The notes beneath the pieces were generated by a model. It ran no database searches. It saw only the letters and a list, made by a program, of their open reading frames with translations, and was not told where the DNA came from. From Marixanthomonas sp963974425 (GTDB taxonomy: Bacteria > Bacteroidota > Bacteroidia > Flavobacteriales > Flavobacteriaceae), in the NCBI RefSeq assembly GCF_963974425.1, contig NZ_CAXBCK010000021.1, positions 1 through 61,023 of the forward strand: a stretch of 61,023 nt of DNA, written 5' to 3'. The position numbers and the translations under genes were made by a program. Shown piece by piece: positions 1 to 9,151 of the stretch. Position 1 is the stretch's first letter. Every line of letters begins with the position of its first letter.

Positions 1-975
1 GCTTATCCTGTTTTTGTCTTGCTGTGCTTGTTTTTGCATTTCTGCAAATTCTTCAGGTGTCAAGTTTCCGTAGTAAAAGTTAATAGGGTTTATACGTTCG
101 TCATCTTTAAAAACTTCATAATGAAGGTGTGGTGCTTCAGAACGCCCAGTACTTCCTACAAAACCTATTAAATCACCTCTTTTTACTCGTTGACCTTTTC
201 TAACATTGTATTTGTAGAGATGTGCATAAAGACTTACATAGCCATAACCATGATCTATACGTATGTGATTGCCATAACCCGTAGCAGCATTGTCGGCACG
301 ACTTACCACTCCATCACCAGATGCATAGACAGGTGTGCCTCTAGGCGAGGTAAAGTCCATTCCGTAATGAAACTTTCGGGCTTTAGTAAAGGGGTCGGTA
401 CGATACCCGTAGCCTGAAGCCATACGGGTAAGGTCTTCGTTTTTTACAGGTTGAATGGCAGGAATAGCAGCCAGTAACTTTTCTTTTTCTTCGGCAAGCT
501 GCGATACTTCGTCCAAAGATCGCGATTGCACCACAATCTGCTTGGTCAATATATCTAGTCGTTCGCTAGTGTTGATTATTAGTTTTGAGTTATCAAACCC
601 TTCTAAGTTTTTATAACGGTTTATTCCACCAAATCCAGCTTTTCGCTGCTCTTCTGGGATCGGATTGGCTTCAAAATAAACACGATAGAGATTGTTGTCG
701 CGTTCGGCAACTTCAGAAAGTACGTTTTCAGCCTCGGACATTTTTTTGTTCAGCAGCTCGTATTGCAACTCCATATTAGCCAATTCCCGCTTTAAGGTTT
801 TCTCTTTGGGTGTTTCTACATACGGTAAATTTATATACACTAAAAACACTAAAAAACCCGCCAATAAAGTACCAAGAAGGCTTAGTAGTACTATACCAAG
901 CTTACGGCCTTTCTTTTTTTCAATTTTACGATAGGAGAGGGTTTCACTATCGTAGTAATATTTAACCTTAGACAT
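1..975 (-). CDS. M23 family metallopeptidase, 3' end cut by window edge
   Basis: Likely a membrane-anchored peptidoglycan endopeptidase (LytM/M23) acting in the periplasm. Reading leftward from the ATG at 975, 325 residues are visible without a stop. There is a charged N-terminus, one membrane segment at about residues 25-47, a coiled-coil-like stretch at about 55-95 and 155-172, then the M23 domain. Its zinc ligands are visible as H203xxxD207 and the HLH pair H283/H285. Flavobacterial relatives are about this long, so only a few C-terminal residues are probably missing. It is divergent from alaS. A TAnnTTTG-type box lies on the minus strand at 1036-1043, about 60 bp upstream of the start. 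Confidence 0.9.
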   Translation of the reverse strand, partial: MSKVKYYYDSETLSYRKIEKKKGRKLGIVLLSLLGTLLAGFLVFLVYINLPYVETPKEKTLKRELANMELQYELLNKKMSEAENVLSEVAERDNNLYRVYFEANPIPEEQRKAGFGGINRYKNLEGFDNSKLIINTSERLDILTKQIVVQSRSLDEVSQLAEEKEKLLAAIPAIQPVKNEDLTRMASGYGYRTDPFTKARKFHYGMDFTSPRGTPVYASGDGVVSRADNAATGYGNHIRIDHGYGYVSLYAHLYKYNVRKGQRVKRGDLIGFVGSTGRSEAPHLHYEVFKDDERINPINFYYGNLTPEEFAEMQKQAQQDKNRIS

Positions 976-1052
976 ACGTTAAAAAATCCTATTTTTGCGG
1001 TTGATGGGCAGCGCTAACCATTGGATAACGATTTACAAATATAGAAATTGTT

Positions 1053-1080
1053 TTGCGTTTTGCCTTAATCACTAATTTTG
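1053..1080 (+). promoter_or_regulatory. Candidate promoter of alaS
   Basis: The -7 box TAATTTTG at 1073-1080 matches the Bacteroidetes consensus TAnnTTTG. A TTG at 1053-1055 lies 17 bp upstream as a -33 element. The box ends 15 bp before the alaS ATG, so the leader would be short. A second box, TATTTTTG at 990-997, could give a longer leader. Found by motif reading only. Confidence 0.5.
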
Positions 1081-1095
1081 AATAAAATATAACGC

Positions 1096-3705
1096 ATGAA
1101 ATCTAAGGAAATACGATCCGCATTTTTTGAATTCTTTAAATCGAAACAACATACAGTTGTTCCCTCAGCCCCTATGGTTATTAAGGACGACCCTACCTTA
1201 ATGTTTACCAATGCGGGAATGAATCAATTTAAAGAGTTTTTCCTCGGAAACAGTGATCCTAAAAATACTCGGGTTACCGATACCCAAAAATGCCTTCGCG
1301 TTAGTGGAAAACACAACGATCTGGAAGAAGTAGGGATGGATACCTACCACCATACTATGTTTGAAATGGTTGGTAATTGGAGCTTTGGCGATTATTTTAA
1401 AGAAGAAGCGATTGCTTGGTCTTGGGAATTATTAACAGATGTTTTTAAAATAGATAAAGACAAACTCTATGTAACTATTTTTGAAGGTGACAAATCTGAA
1501 GGATTAGCTAGAGATACTGAAGCCTACAACTTTTGGAAACAACATATAGCCGAAGACCGTATTTTAAACGGAAATAAGAATGATAATTTCTGGGAGATGG
1601 GCGAGCAAGGTCCATGTGGTCCTTGTAGCGAAATACACGTCGATATTCGTTCTGATGAAGAGAAAGCGAAAGTATCTGGAGCCGAGTTAGTGAATGCAGA
1701 TCACCCACAAGTGGTAGAAATCTGGAACTTGGTTTTTATGCAATTTAACCGAAAAGCTAATGGTAGTCTAGAAAAACTACCTGCACAGCACGTAGATACA
1801 GGAATGGGTTTTGAGCGCCTATGTATGGTGCTTCAAGAAAAACAGAGTAATTACGACACCGATGTATTTACACCGTTAATTCGCGAAATAGAAGCTATTA
1901 CCAATACCAAGTATGGTAAAGATGAAGAAAAGGATATAGCCATTCGAGTTATTTCAGATCACGTTCGTGCCGTGGCTTTTTCTATTGCAGACGGGCAGTT
2001 GCCTTCTAATACAGGAGCAGGCTATGTAATACGTCGTATTTTAAGACGCGCCATTCGGTATGGGTTTACATTTTTGAATAAAAAAGAACCGTTTATCTAT
2101 AAATTAACGGATACGTTGGTAAAGCAAATGGGTGACACATTCCCAGAGCTCGTTTCTGAAAAAAACTTAATAATCAATGTAATTCGTGAAGAAGAACAAT
2201 CTTTTCTACGCACCCTAGATCAAGGATTAGTCTTGCTAGAGAATGTAATTTCAAACGCTTCTAGTATAACCATTTCAGGTAAAAAAGCTTTTGAGTTATA
2301 TGACACCTACGGTTTTCCTATTGATTTAACCGCCTTAATTTTAAGAGAGCGTGGGTACAATTTAGATGAAAAAGAGTTCGAATCTGAATTGAAAAAACAA
2401 AAAGACCGTTCTAGAGCTGCTACAAAAGTGGAAACTGGCGATTGGGTTGTTTTGCGTGAAGATGATGTGGAAGAATTTGTAGGGTATGATACCTTAGAAA
2501 CACAAGTTAAAATTACACGCTACCGTAAAGTTGAGAGCAAAAAAGAAGGTGAAATGTATCAATTGGTCTTCAATTTAACTCCATTTTATGCTGAAGGTGG
2601 AGGACAAGTAGGAGATAAGGGATATTTAGAAGCGCCAAATGGCGAAGTAGTTTATATTGTAGATACCAAAAAGGAAAACAATTTAATAATTCACTTTGCG
2701 AAAAATTTACCACGTAATACCGAAGATACTTTTAAGGCGGTTGTAGATGTAAAACAACGAAACCGTACGGCTTCTAACCATACAGCAACCCACCTTTTAC
2801 ATCAAGCACTTAGAACAGTATTAGGTGATCACGTAGCTCAAAAAGGCTCGATGGTACATAGTAGAAACCTGCGTTTTGATTTTTCACATTTCAGTAAAGT
2901 AACAGATGAAGAATTAAAACAAGTTGAAGATTTTGTAAATGCTCGAATTAATGAAAATCTTGCTTTACAAGAGCAGCGAGGCGTACCTTATAATCAGGCG
3001 ATAGACGAAGGTGCAGTAGCATTGTTTGGCGAAAAGTATGGCGATGCGGTGCGTACTATCCGTTTTGGAAATTCAATGGAGCTTTGTGGCGGTACGCACG
3101 TACCTAATACAGGTAATATTTGGCATTTTATAATAACATCAGAAGGAGCGGTCGCAAGTGGAATAAGAAGAATTGAAGCGATAACAGGGGATGCTGCTAA
3201 AAACTACTTTGTAGATAGAAGTAATGATTTTGCTGAAATTAAGAAGACATTGAACGCTCAAAACCCTGTTAAGGCAGTAAGTAATTTACAAGAAGAAAAT
3301 GCTGCACTTCAAAAACAGGTTCAAGAATTATTAAAAGATAAAGCCAAAAACTTAAAAGGCGATCTAAAAAATGAGCTTGAAACCGTAAACGGTATTAACT
3401 TTTTAGCGAAAGAAGTAGATTTAGACGCTTCTGGAATGAAAGATTTAGCTTTTGAAATGGGTGGCGAGATAGATAACCTTTTCATTTTATTCGGATCAAA
3501 ACAAAACGGGAAAGCATTACTTACGTGTTATATTTCAAAAGAATTAGCTGCTGATAAAAGCTTAAATGCAGGACAAATAGTACGCGAACTTGGAAAACAC
3601 ATTCAAGGTGGCGGTGGCGGACAGCCTTTTTTCGCAACAGCTGGGGGTAAAAATCCAGATGGGATTGATGAAGCTTTATCTGCTGCTAAGCAGTACCTCA
3701 AATAA
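1096..3705 (+). CDS. alaS: Alanine--tRNA ligase
   Basis: Charges tRNA-Ala with alanine in the cytoplasm and edits mischarged Ser/Gly. At 869 residues it is full length for bacterial AlaRS. The class II catalytic domain begins at the N-terminus (RSAFFEFFKSK, then a TNAGMNQFK motif). The editing domain shows the HxxxH zinc motif at H562/H566 and the CGGTH motif at C664/H668. A C-terminal oligomerisation/C-Ala part ends with a Gly-rich GGGGGQPFFATAGG segment. The ATG start fits the family N-terminus. The M23/alaS/GSCFA gene order looks like conserved flavobacterial context, from memory. Confidence 0.98.
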   Translation: MKSKEIRSAFFEFFKSKQHTVVPSAPMVIKDDPTLMFTNAGMNQFKEFFLGNSDPKNTRVTDTQKCLRVSGKHNDLEEVGMDTYHHTMFEMVGNWSFGDYFKEEAIAWSWELLTDVFKIDKDKLYVTIFEGDKSEGLARDTEAYNFWKQHIAEDRILNGNKNDNFWEMGEQGPCGPCSEIHVDIRSDEEKAKVSGAELVNADHPQVVEIWNLVFMQFNRKANGSLEKLPAQHVDTGMGFERLCMVLQEKQSNYDTDVFTPLIREIEAITNTKYGKDEEKDIAIRVISDHVRAVAFSIADGQLPSNTGAGYVIRRILRRAIRYGFTFLNKKEPFIYKLTDTLVKQMGDTFPELVSEKNLIINVIREEEQSFLRTLDQGLVLLENVISNASSITISGKKAFELYDTYGFPIDLTALILRERGYNLDEKEFESELKKQKDRSRAATKVETGDWVVLREDDVEEFVGYDTLETQVKITRYRKVESKKEGEMYQLVFNLTPFYAEGGGQVGDKGYLEAPNGEVVYIVDTKKENNLIIHFAKNLPRNTEDTFKAVVDVKQRNRTASNHTATHLLHQALRTVLGDHVAQKGSMVHSRNLRFDFSHFSKVTDEELKQVEDFVNARINENLALQEQRGVPYNQAIDEGAVALFGEKYGDAVRTIRFGNSMELCGGTHVPNTGNIWHFIITSEGAVASGIRRIEAITGDAAKNYFVDRSNDFAEIKKTLNAQNPVKAVSNLQEENAALQKQVQELLKDKAKNLKGDLKNELETVNGINFLAKEVDLDASGMKDLAFEMGGEIDNLFILFGSKQNGKALLTCYISKELAADKSLNAGQIVRELGKHIQGGGGGQPFFATAGGKNPDGIDEALSAAKQYLK

Positions 3706-3729
3706 GGTTCGCAAAGACTTTGATTAAGT

Positions 3730-3786
3730 AAGCACTAGGCAGTTGCAGTGAGCAGTACTGCCAATTGTTACTGAAAACTGATTACT
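3730..3786 (+). repeat. Intergenic repeat with degenerate 7-bp units before the GSCFA gene
   Basis: It begins with AAGCACTAGGCAGTT at 3730-3744, which recurs with one change at 4770-4784 on the other side of the GSCFA gene. It ends with the two 7-bp units GAAAACT and GATTACT at 3772-3785, directly before the start codon at 3793. These are variants of the GAATACT unit arrayed at 42670 and 45362. A short inverted pair, GGCAGT/ACTGCC, lies between them without a T-run. Confidence 0.5.
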
Positions 3787-3792
3787 TAAAAA

Positions 3793-4740
3793 ATGAAATT
3801 ACAAACACAAATAGCACTAACCCCGCAACAGAATCAGATAGATTATACATCTAAAAACCTGTTGATGGGGTCTTGTTTTACTGAGAACATTGGAAGGAAA
3901 CTCCAATATTATAAATTTCAGAACCTTCAAAATCCGTTTGGGATTGTATTTCATCCAGTTGCGATTGAAAAGCTAGTGACACGAGCCATTAATGAAGATT
4001 TATTTACTGAAACAGATGTGTTTCAACATAATGAGCAGTGGCATTGTTTTGAGGTGCATTCAAAGCTATCAACGAATAATAGAGATGCTTTTATTTCAAA
4101 TTTGAATGATAGCTTAAAAAATTTAAAAACCTACCTTGAGCAAGCTTCCCATATTATTTTAACCTTCGGGACAGCTTGGGTCTATCGGTTTATAGAAAGT
4201 GATTCGATTGTAGCCAATTGTCATAAAATTCCGCAGAAAAAGTTTTTAAAAGAACTGCTTTCTGTTGAAGAAGTTTCTGCCGCAATAGAAAATACTCTTA
4301 CACTTGTTAAAACTGTAAACTTTAAGGCTACGATTATTTCTACCGTTTCGCCAGTTCGGCACATTAAAGACGGTTTTGTAGAAAATATGCAGAGCAAAGC
4401 ACATTTACTTTCTGGTTTACACGAGGCTATTTCTGGAGAAAAACAAGCTTTTTATTTTCCTTCTTTTGAAATTATGATGGACGAACTGCGCGACTATCGT
4501 TTTTATGAAGAAGATATGCTTCACCCAAATAACCTGGCTGTTTCCATTATTTGGAAACGCTTTAAAGAAGTTTGGATTGCTTCAGAAGCCGAAGACCTTC
4601 AAAAGGAAATTGAAACCATTCAAAATGGATTAAAACATAGAGCTTTTAATCCTTCGGGTGAGGCGCACCAAAAATTTCAGATTAATCTTCAGAAGAAAAT
4701 AGAAAAACTTCAAACAGAATTCCCTTTTATTAAATTCTAG
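3793..4740 (+). CDS. GSCFA domain-containing protein
   Basis: Protein of 315 residues with the family signature near the N-terminus: a hydrophobic strand followed by MGSCFTENIG (about residues 25-34). This identifies the GSCFA family (PF08885), related to SGNH/GDSL-type hydrolases. A late DxxHPNN-like segment (DMLHPNNLAVS) resembles the Asp/His part of an SGNH catalytic centre. There is no signal peptide, so it is probably cytoplasmic. Substrate unknown. It follows alaS by 87 bp and is bracketed by two copies of a 15-bp repeat. No terminator is visible after alaS, so readthrough is possible. Confidence 0.85.
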   Translation: MKLQTQIALTPQQNQIDYTSKNLLMGSCFTENIGRKLQYYKFQNLQNPFGIVFHPVAIEKLVTRAINEDLFTETDVFQHNEQWHCFEVHSKLSTNNRDAFISNLNDSLKNLKTYLEQASHIILTFGTAWVYRFIESDSIVANCHKIPQKKFLKELLSVEEVSAAIENTLTLVKTVNFKATIISTVSPVRHIKDGFVENMQSKAHLLSGLHEAISGEKQAFYFPSFEIMMDELRDYRFYEEDMLHPNNLAVSIIWKRFKEVWIASEAEDLQKEIETIQNGLKHRAFNPSGEAHQKFQINLQKKIEKLQTEFPFIKF

Positions 4741-4769
4741 GTTAGAAATACCAATCTGAGACATCTAAC

Positions 4770-4784
4770 AAGCACTAGACAGTT
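4770..4784 (+). repeat. Second copy of the 15-bp repeat flanking the GSCFA gene
   Basis: AAGCACTAGACAGTT differs at one position from 3730-3744 and has the same orientation. It lies 30 bp after the GSCFA stop codon. The rest of the 4741-4979 gap is AT-rich and holds the next gene's promoter. Confidence 0.4.
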
Positions 4785-4916
4785 AATATTAATTTTTGAT
4801 ATTATTTTATGGGCTTTAATTCGGTTTTTAGTTAAAAATTGAGGTTTTATAGAGGTTTTTTTACACTTAAAAAAGAAGTCTCTAATGAAAATAGTTAAAC
4901 TAATTTTCTTTATCTA

Positions 4917-4943
4917 TTGGCATAATGATTATAGGTAGTTTTG
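4917..4943 (+). promoter_or_regulatory. Candidate promoter of the T9SS cargo gene
   Basis: TAGTTTTG at 4936-4943 fits TAnnTTTG. TTG at 4917-4919 lies 16 bp upstream. The box ends 36 bp before the ATG at 4980, and an A-rich stretch directly before that ATG replaces a Shine-Dalgarno sequence. Confidence 0.45.
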
Positions 4944-4979
4944 AGAGGATGAAAAGTATTTAACTCAAAAAAAAAGAAA

Positions 4980-6524
4980 ATGAAAAAAACTATTACACTA
5001 CTTCTAACCCTTATGTTGATTATTCAAGCTAATGCTCAGATTTTTAGTTCAGGATTTGAAAACAATAATGGTACACCCTTATCTGAATACACCACAATTA
5101 ATAATGATGGTTTATCAGTGCCCATTTTTGCACCAGTTCAAGACTTTAATACTGAAGCTTGGATTCAATTTTATGACGGTTACGATAATAAAATTGCCTT
5201 TAGTACTTCATGGTATGACCAACCTGGACAATCTGATGACTGGCTAATTACACCTACAATAGATATTCCAAACTCTGGAGAGCCTACCCTTTATTGGAAA
5301 GCAAAATCGTACGATATTCAATTATTAGAGGACTATGAAGTTAGAGTTTCAACCACAGGAAATGATATGGCAGACTTTACAGATGTCATTTTAAGTGTTG
5401 AAGGGGAGCAACCTTTTGACTATAACTCAAGATCTTTAGATCTATCTGCATACAAAGGGCAAACTATTTATTTAGCTTTTGTTAATGTTACTTTCGATGG
5501 TTTCTTTTTGGCGTTGGACGATTTGTATATAAGTGAATCTGCAAACTGTGCTTTACCAGATGTTACTGGAGTTACAAGTAGCGATGTTACTGAAAATAGC
5601 TTTACTGTTTCTTGGACGGCCACTACAGATATATCAATGTACGATACAGGTCTTACCACATTTACAGAGTCTGTTTCATCTACAGGAGCACAAACTGAAT
5701 TGACCAAAAGCTATACTGATTTAACACCAGGAACTAGATATCAATTCTTCTTAAAAAATGCAGATTGTGGTTCTGGTTGGGCTACACCTACATCAATTTG
5801 GACGGCAGCACTTCCTCCATATTCTTACGATTTTGAATTTACCGAAGAAAATTATGGTGAGTATGATTCTGACGGGTGGTCATCAAACACTTGGATTAAT
5901 GGAAGTGGTGAAGGTGCACAAAATGAAACAGGGTATGTGTTTAATAATACGAGTACCTCTTTCGCAAAAGACGACTGGATATATTCTTACCCTATAAAAG
6001 TAAATGCAGGGGAAAGAGTAGAAATTCGCTATTACTCTCAATTAGGAACAGAAGAAGCAGATGATGCAACATTAAATATTGCAGCTGCTACTGCACCAAA
6101 TAAAGATTCAAACATACAAGAATTGAGCAGTCACACTGTTTCTGGTGGGGATTACGTGGAGTACACTTCAGAGTTTATCGCTTCTGAGGCAGGAGTATAT
6201 TATTTTGGATTTGGAAATGTAACTCCTATTGTTTCTGAAAGTTCAGCTTTACGATTAGATAATATACGTATTACTTCAGAACCACTATCTGTGGAGGATA
6301 ATACAGCTTCAGTAACGACTATTTACCCTAACCCTGTAAAAGATCGTTTATTTGTAAACTCTGAAGAAGCTATTCTTGATATTCAGGTTTACACAATAGG
6401 TGGAAAATTGATTTCGGAATACTCAAATACAAATGAAATTGATTTCTCATCTTATTCTAATGGTATCTATTTAGTTAAACTGGTAACTGAAAATGGAACT
6501 TCAGTTAAGAAGGTAATTAAATAA
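4980..6524 (+). CDS. Secreted adhesin-like protein with T9SS type A sorting domain
   Basis: Protein of 514 residues exported by Sec and then the type IX system. Residues 1-19 form a signal peptide ending in NAQ. A choice-of-anchor J/cleaved-adhesin type beta-sandwich follows (about 25-190; note the DDWLITP segment). Next is a fibronectin type III-like domain (about 192-285; VTSSDVTENSFTVSW), then a second sandwich domain (about 285-430). The C-terminal sorting domain (about 445-514) opens with the typical YPNPVKDRLFV and closes with KKVIK. The ligand is unknown. It stands alone, with its own promoter and terminator. A related shorter protein lies at 29634-30515. Confidence 0.88.
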   Translation: MKKTITLLLTLMLIIQANAQIFSSGFENNNGTPLSEYTTINNDGLSVPIFAPVQDFNTEAWIQFYDGYDNKIAFSTSWYDQPGQSDDWLITPTIDIPNSGEPTLYWKAKSYDIQLLEDYEVRVSTTGNDMADFTDVILSVEGEQPFDYNSRSLDLSAYKGQTIYLAFVNVTFDGFFLALDDLYISESANCALPDVTGVTSSDVTENSFTVSWTATTDISMYDTGLTTFTESVSSTGAQTELTKSYTDLTPGTRYQFFLKNADCGSGWATPTSIWTAALPPYSYDFEFTEENYGEYDSDGWSSNTWINGSGEGAQNETGYVFNNTSTSFAKDDWIYSYPIKVNAGERVEIRYYSQLGTEEADDATLNIAAATAPNKDSNIQELSSHTVSGGDYVEYTSEFIASEAGVYYFGFGNVTPIVSESSALRLDNIRITSEPLSVEDNTASVTTIYPNPVKDRLFVNSEEAILDIQVYTIGGKLISEYSNTNEIDFSSYSNGIYLVKLVTENGTSVKKVIK

Positions 6525-6564
6525 CGCCTTCTAAAATTTATAGCCAAGCAGCTATATTTTATCT

Positions 6565-6611
6565 AAACCTTCAAGTAAAGAGTTTAAAGCTTTTATTTGA
6601 AGGTTTTTTTT
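6565..6611 (+). terminator. Rho-independent terminator after the T9SS cargo gene
   Basis: Stem formed by the arm containing ACCTTCAAGTAAA and the arm TTTATTTGAAGGT, with one G-T pair and a loop of about 12 nt. A run of eight T follows (6604-6611). It lies about 40 bp past the stop codon at 6524. Confidence 0.8.
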
Positions 6612-6796
6612 ATGGTACAAAGAATATACAGTTACTTCTTCTACCTGGCAATAGTACGTCAACGAACGTATTTTATTCAATATCATAATAACAAGTACAC
6701 AATAAAATAGAAGCTGTACAAAAAGCCAAACGATATAATATTATTCAAGTTTTCAATAAATAGTTAGATGTTCACGTTATCTACGTAGTGATAAAT

Positions 6797-6829
6797 TCTT
6801 GTTAAGGGTAGACATATATCTTAACAAGA
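6797..6829. repeat. 10-bp inverted repeat upstream of the DUF302 lipoprotein (possible operator)
   Basis: TCTTGTTAAG (6797-6806) and CTTAACAAGA (6820-6829) are exact inverted copies separated by 13 bp. No T-run follows, so it is not a terminator. It sits just before a weak -7-like CATTTTTG (6835-6842), where a regulator could bind. The 6525-6876 gap otherwise holds only the terminator at 6565-6611 and AT-rich sequence in which I see no gene. Confidence 0.5.
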
Positions 6830-6876
6830 TTGTTCATTTTTGTATTTTAACCCAAATAACAAATTAAAACTTGAAT

Positions 6877-7785
6877 ATGAAAAAGCTTTTAATACTTGCT
6901 TTAGCGATTACAACTTTTGCGTGCAGTAATGATGATAACAATGCGCAGGTGATTAATAACCCACAAACTCCGGGGCTTGCCTATGCAGTGAGTGAATCTG
7001 ATTTTACAACAACCTACAGTTTACTGCGAAGTGAATTACAGGCAAATCCTAATATATCAATAATAGCAGAGGTAAACCATACAGCCAATGCACAAAATAT
7101 CGATAAAGATTTACGAAATACACGTGTTATTTTCTTCGGAAATCCCACGTTGGGAACCCCACTAATGCAGGAAAACCAATTAGCTGGGTTAGATTTACCT
7201 CAAAAAATGTTAGTCTATCAAGATAATGACAATAATGTTTTTGTTTCATACAACGGAACGGAGTATTTAGCTGCAAGACACTCGGGTGTTGGCGGGGCTC
7301 AAACACTACAACAAATTAAAAGCGCCCTTGCTAATTTTACTGAAGATGCTACTAATGGTTCAGTTTCAGAAAACTCCAGTAGTGGAATTACCAATAAGCA
7401 AGGAATTATAACATTAGTAAGTAACAATGATTTTAATACTACTTATAATAACCTAAGAAATGCAGTTGTTGATAATGCTGCTCTTACTCTTTTTGCAGAA
7501 TTAAATCATCAAGAAAATGCACCTAATGAAGGAGATCTAAATCCTACACGGGTAATTATCTTCGGAAATCCAGAGTTGGGAACTCCTCTAATGCAAAACG
7601 CACAAACTACAGCGATTGATTTGCCTCAAAAAATGCTAGTTTGGGAGAAAGAGGATGGAACTGTGAATATTTCCTATAATGATTCTGATTTTCTACAAGA
7701 AAGACATGGAATTACTAATAACGATGGACGTTTAGATCAAATTAAAAGTGCATTAAATAACTTGGCAATAGACGCAGCAAATTAA
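6877..7785 (+). CDS. Lipoprotein with two tandem DUF302 domains
   Basis: 302-residue lipoprotein. The signal peptide ends in TTFAC with the lipid Cys at residue 16, followed by SNDD. Two copies of the DUF302 fold follow (about 45-155 and 180-300). Each contains RVIxFGNPxLGTPLMQ, then DLPQKMLV, then an SYN segment and a late RH. The two copies are clearly an internal duplication. DUF302 has no established biochemical role that I know of; its members often occur in periplasmic or metal-stress contexts. The ATG at 6877 is chosen over the in-frame TTG at 6871, because it gives a clean MKK signal peptide. A shared terminator separates it from convergent metK. Confidence 0.85.
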   Translation: MKKLLILALAITTFACSNDDNNAQVINNPQTPGLAYAVSESDFTTTYSLLRSELQANPNISIIAEVNHTANAQNIDKDLRNTRVIFFGNPTLGTPLMQENQLAGLDLPQKMLVYQDNDNNVFVSYNGTEYLAARHSGVGGAQTLQQIKSALANFTEDATNGSVSENSSSGITNKQGIITLVSNNDFNTTYNNLRNAVVDNAALTLFAELNHQENAPNEGDLNPTRVIIFGNPELGTPLMQNAQTTAIDLPQKMLVWEKEDGTVNISYNDSDFLQERHGITNNDGRLDQIKSALNNLAIDAAN

Positions 7786-7807
7786 TTAAAGAGAATAGCT
7801 ATAAAAT

Positions 7808-7841
7808 AAAAGCGGCTTCGTTTAGAAGCCGCTTTTTATTT
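7808..7841. terminator. Bidirectional terminator between the DUF302 gene and metK
   Basis: Perfect 12-bp stem AAAAGCGGCTTC/GAAGCCGCTTTT (7808-7819 and 7825-7836) with a 5-nt loop. T-rich on the plus side and A-rich before it, so it can work for both convergent genes. The metK stop codon lies at its right edge. Confidence 0.92.
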
Positions 7842-9095
7842 TTAGAGATTAAATGCTTTTCTCACAGTATCCACATAATCCAGTTTCTCCCAGGTAAAAA
7901 GCTCTACTTCTTTCTTGATAGTTCCTTTGTAAGGACTTTCAAAAATTTTGGTTACTGTTTCTGGAATACGTCCCATATGTCCATAAGCAGCGGTTTCCAC
8001 ATAAATTGGATTACGTAATTTTAAACGTTTTTCAATAGCTGCAGGGCGCATATCGAAAATTTCAGCTACTTTTTTAGCAATTTCACCATCGGTTAAATCA
8101 ATTTTAGAAGTACCGTGTGTATTGACTAATATTGAGGTAGGTTTTACCACACCAATAGCATAACTTACTTGAATTAATACTTCTTCAGCAACGCCAGCAG
8201 CTACCAAGTTTTTAACAATATGTCTTGCCGCGTAGGCAGCACTTCGGTCAACTTTACTTGGGTCTTTACCACTAAAAGCACCCCCACCATGTGCACCTTT
8301 ACCGCCATACGTATCAACAATTATTTTTCTACCCGTTAAACCAGTGTCTCCGTGAGGACCACCAATTACAAACTTTCCAGTCGGGTTTATGTGGTAAATA
8401 ATATCATCATTGAACAGTTTTTGAACATACTCAGGTAGTTTTGCTTTTACCTTCGGAATTAAAACTTCAATAATATCCTTTTTAATTTTGTTCAACATCT
8501 TTTCATCTTCATCAAAATCATCGTGCTGAGTTGATAAAACAATAGAAACTATTTTTTGCGGAACATTGTCGTCGCTATATTCAATAGTTACTTGACTTTT
8601 TGAATCAGGACGCAAATATGGAATTTCGGTTCCATCACGGCGCAATTTTGCTAATTCAATAAGAATCGTATGCGAAATTTCAAGTGCTAACGGCATATAA
8701 TGCTCCGTTTCATTGGTAGCATAACCAAACATCATTCCTTGGTCACCAGCACCTTGCTCTTCTTTGTCTTCGCGATCAACTCCTTGATTAATATCTTGTG
8801 ATTGCTCGTGAATCAATGAAATTACGCCACAAGAATCACCGCTAAATTGATAGGCTCCTTTTGTGTAACCAATTTTATTGATTATATCCCTTGCAATATG
8901 TTGTACATCTAGGTAGGTGTCACTTTTCACCTCTCCGGCAAGTACTACCTGTCCTGTTGTTACCAAGGTTTCACAGGCTACTTTCGATTCGGGATCGAAG
9001 GCTAAAAAATGATCTAATAATGCGTCGCTAATTTGATCTGCAACTTTATCTGGGTGTCCTTCAGAAACACTTTCTGAAGTAAATAAGTACGCCAT
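7842..9095 (-). CDS. metK: S-adenosylmethionine synthetase
   Basis: Makes S-adenosylmethionine from methionine and ATP in the cytoplasm. At 417 residues it is full length. It shows the family N-terminus (YLFTSESVSEGHPDK), the GAGDQGMMFGYA loop (about residue 119) and the phosphate-binding GGGAFSGKDPSKVDRS segment (about 265). It is transcribed leftward into a shared terminator. Its roughly 165-nt leader contains a SAM-II-like riboswitch fold, so expression is probably reduced by its own product. It lies back to back with the methionine operon, which carries a SAM-I riboswitch. Confidence 0.98.
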   Translation of the reverse strand: MAYLFTSESVSEGHPDKVADQISDALLDHFLAFDPESKVACETLVTTGQVVLAGEVKSDTYLDVQHIARDIINKIGYTKGAYQFSGDSCGVISLIHEQSQDINQGVDREDKEEQGAGDQGMMFGYATNETEHYMPLALEISHTILIELAKLRRDGTEIPYLRPDSKSQVTIEYSDDNVPQKIVSIVLSTQHDDFDEDEKMLNKIKKDIIEVLIPKVKAKLPEYVQKLFNDDIIYHINPTGKFVIGGPHGDTGLTGRKIIVDTYGGKGAHGGGAFSGKDPSKVDRSAAYAARHIVKNLVAAGVAEEVLIQVSYAIGVVKPTSILVNTHGTSKIDLTDGEIAKKVAEIFDMRPAAIEKRLKLRNPIYVETAAYGHMGRIPETVTKIFESPYKGTIKKEVELFTWEKLDYVDTVRKAFNL

Positions 9096-9151
9096 AAAGG
9101 TCTTTTTAAATTTTTATATACTGAAGATTTGACGAACGCGTCGAAGGAAGT

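Noticed and set aside
3738..3762. GGCAGT/ACTGCC inverted pair after alaS as a terminator
   Set aside because: Only six pairs with a 13-nt loop and no T-run follow; it is better explained as part of the repeat.
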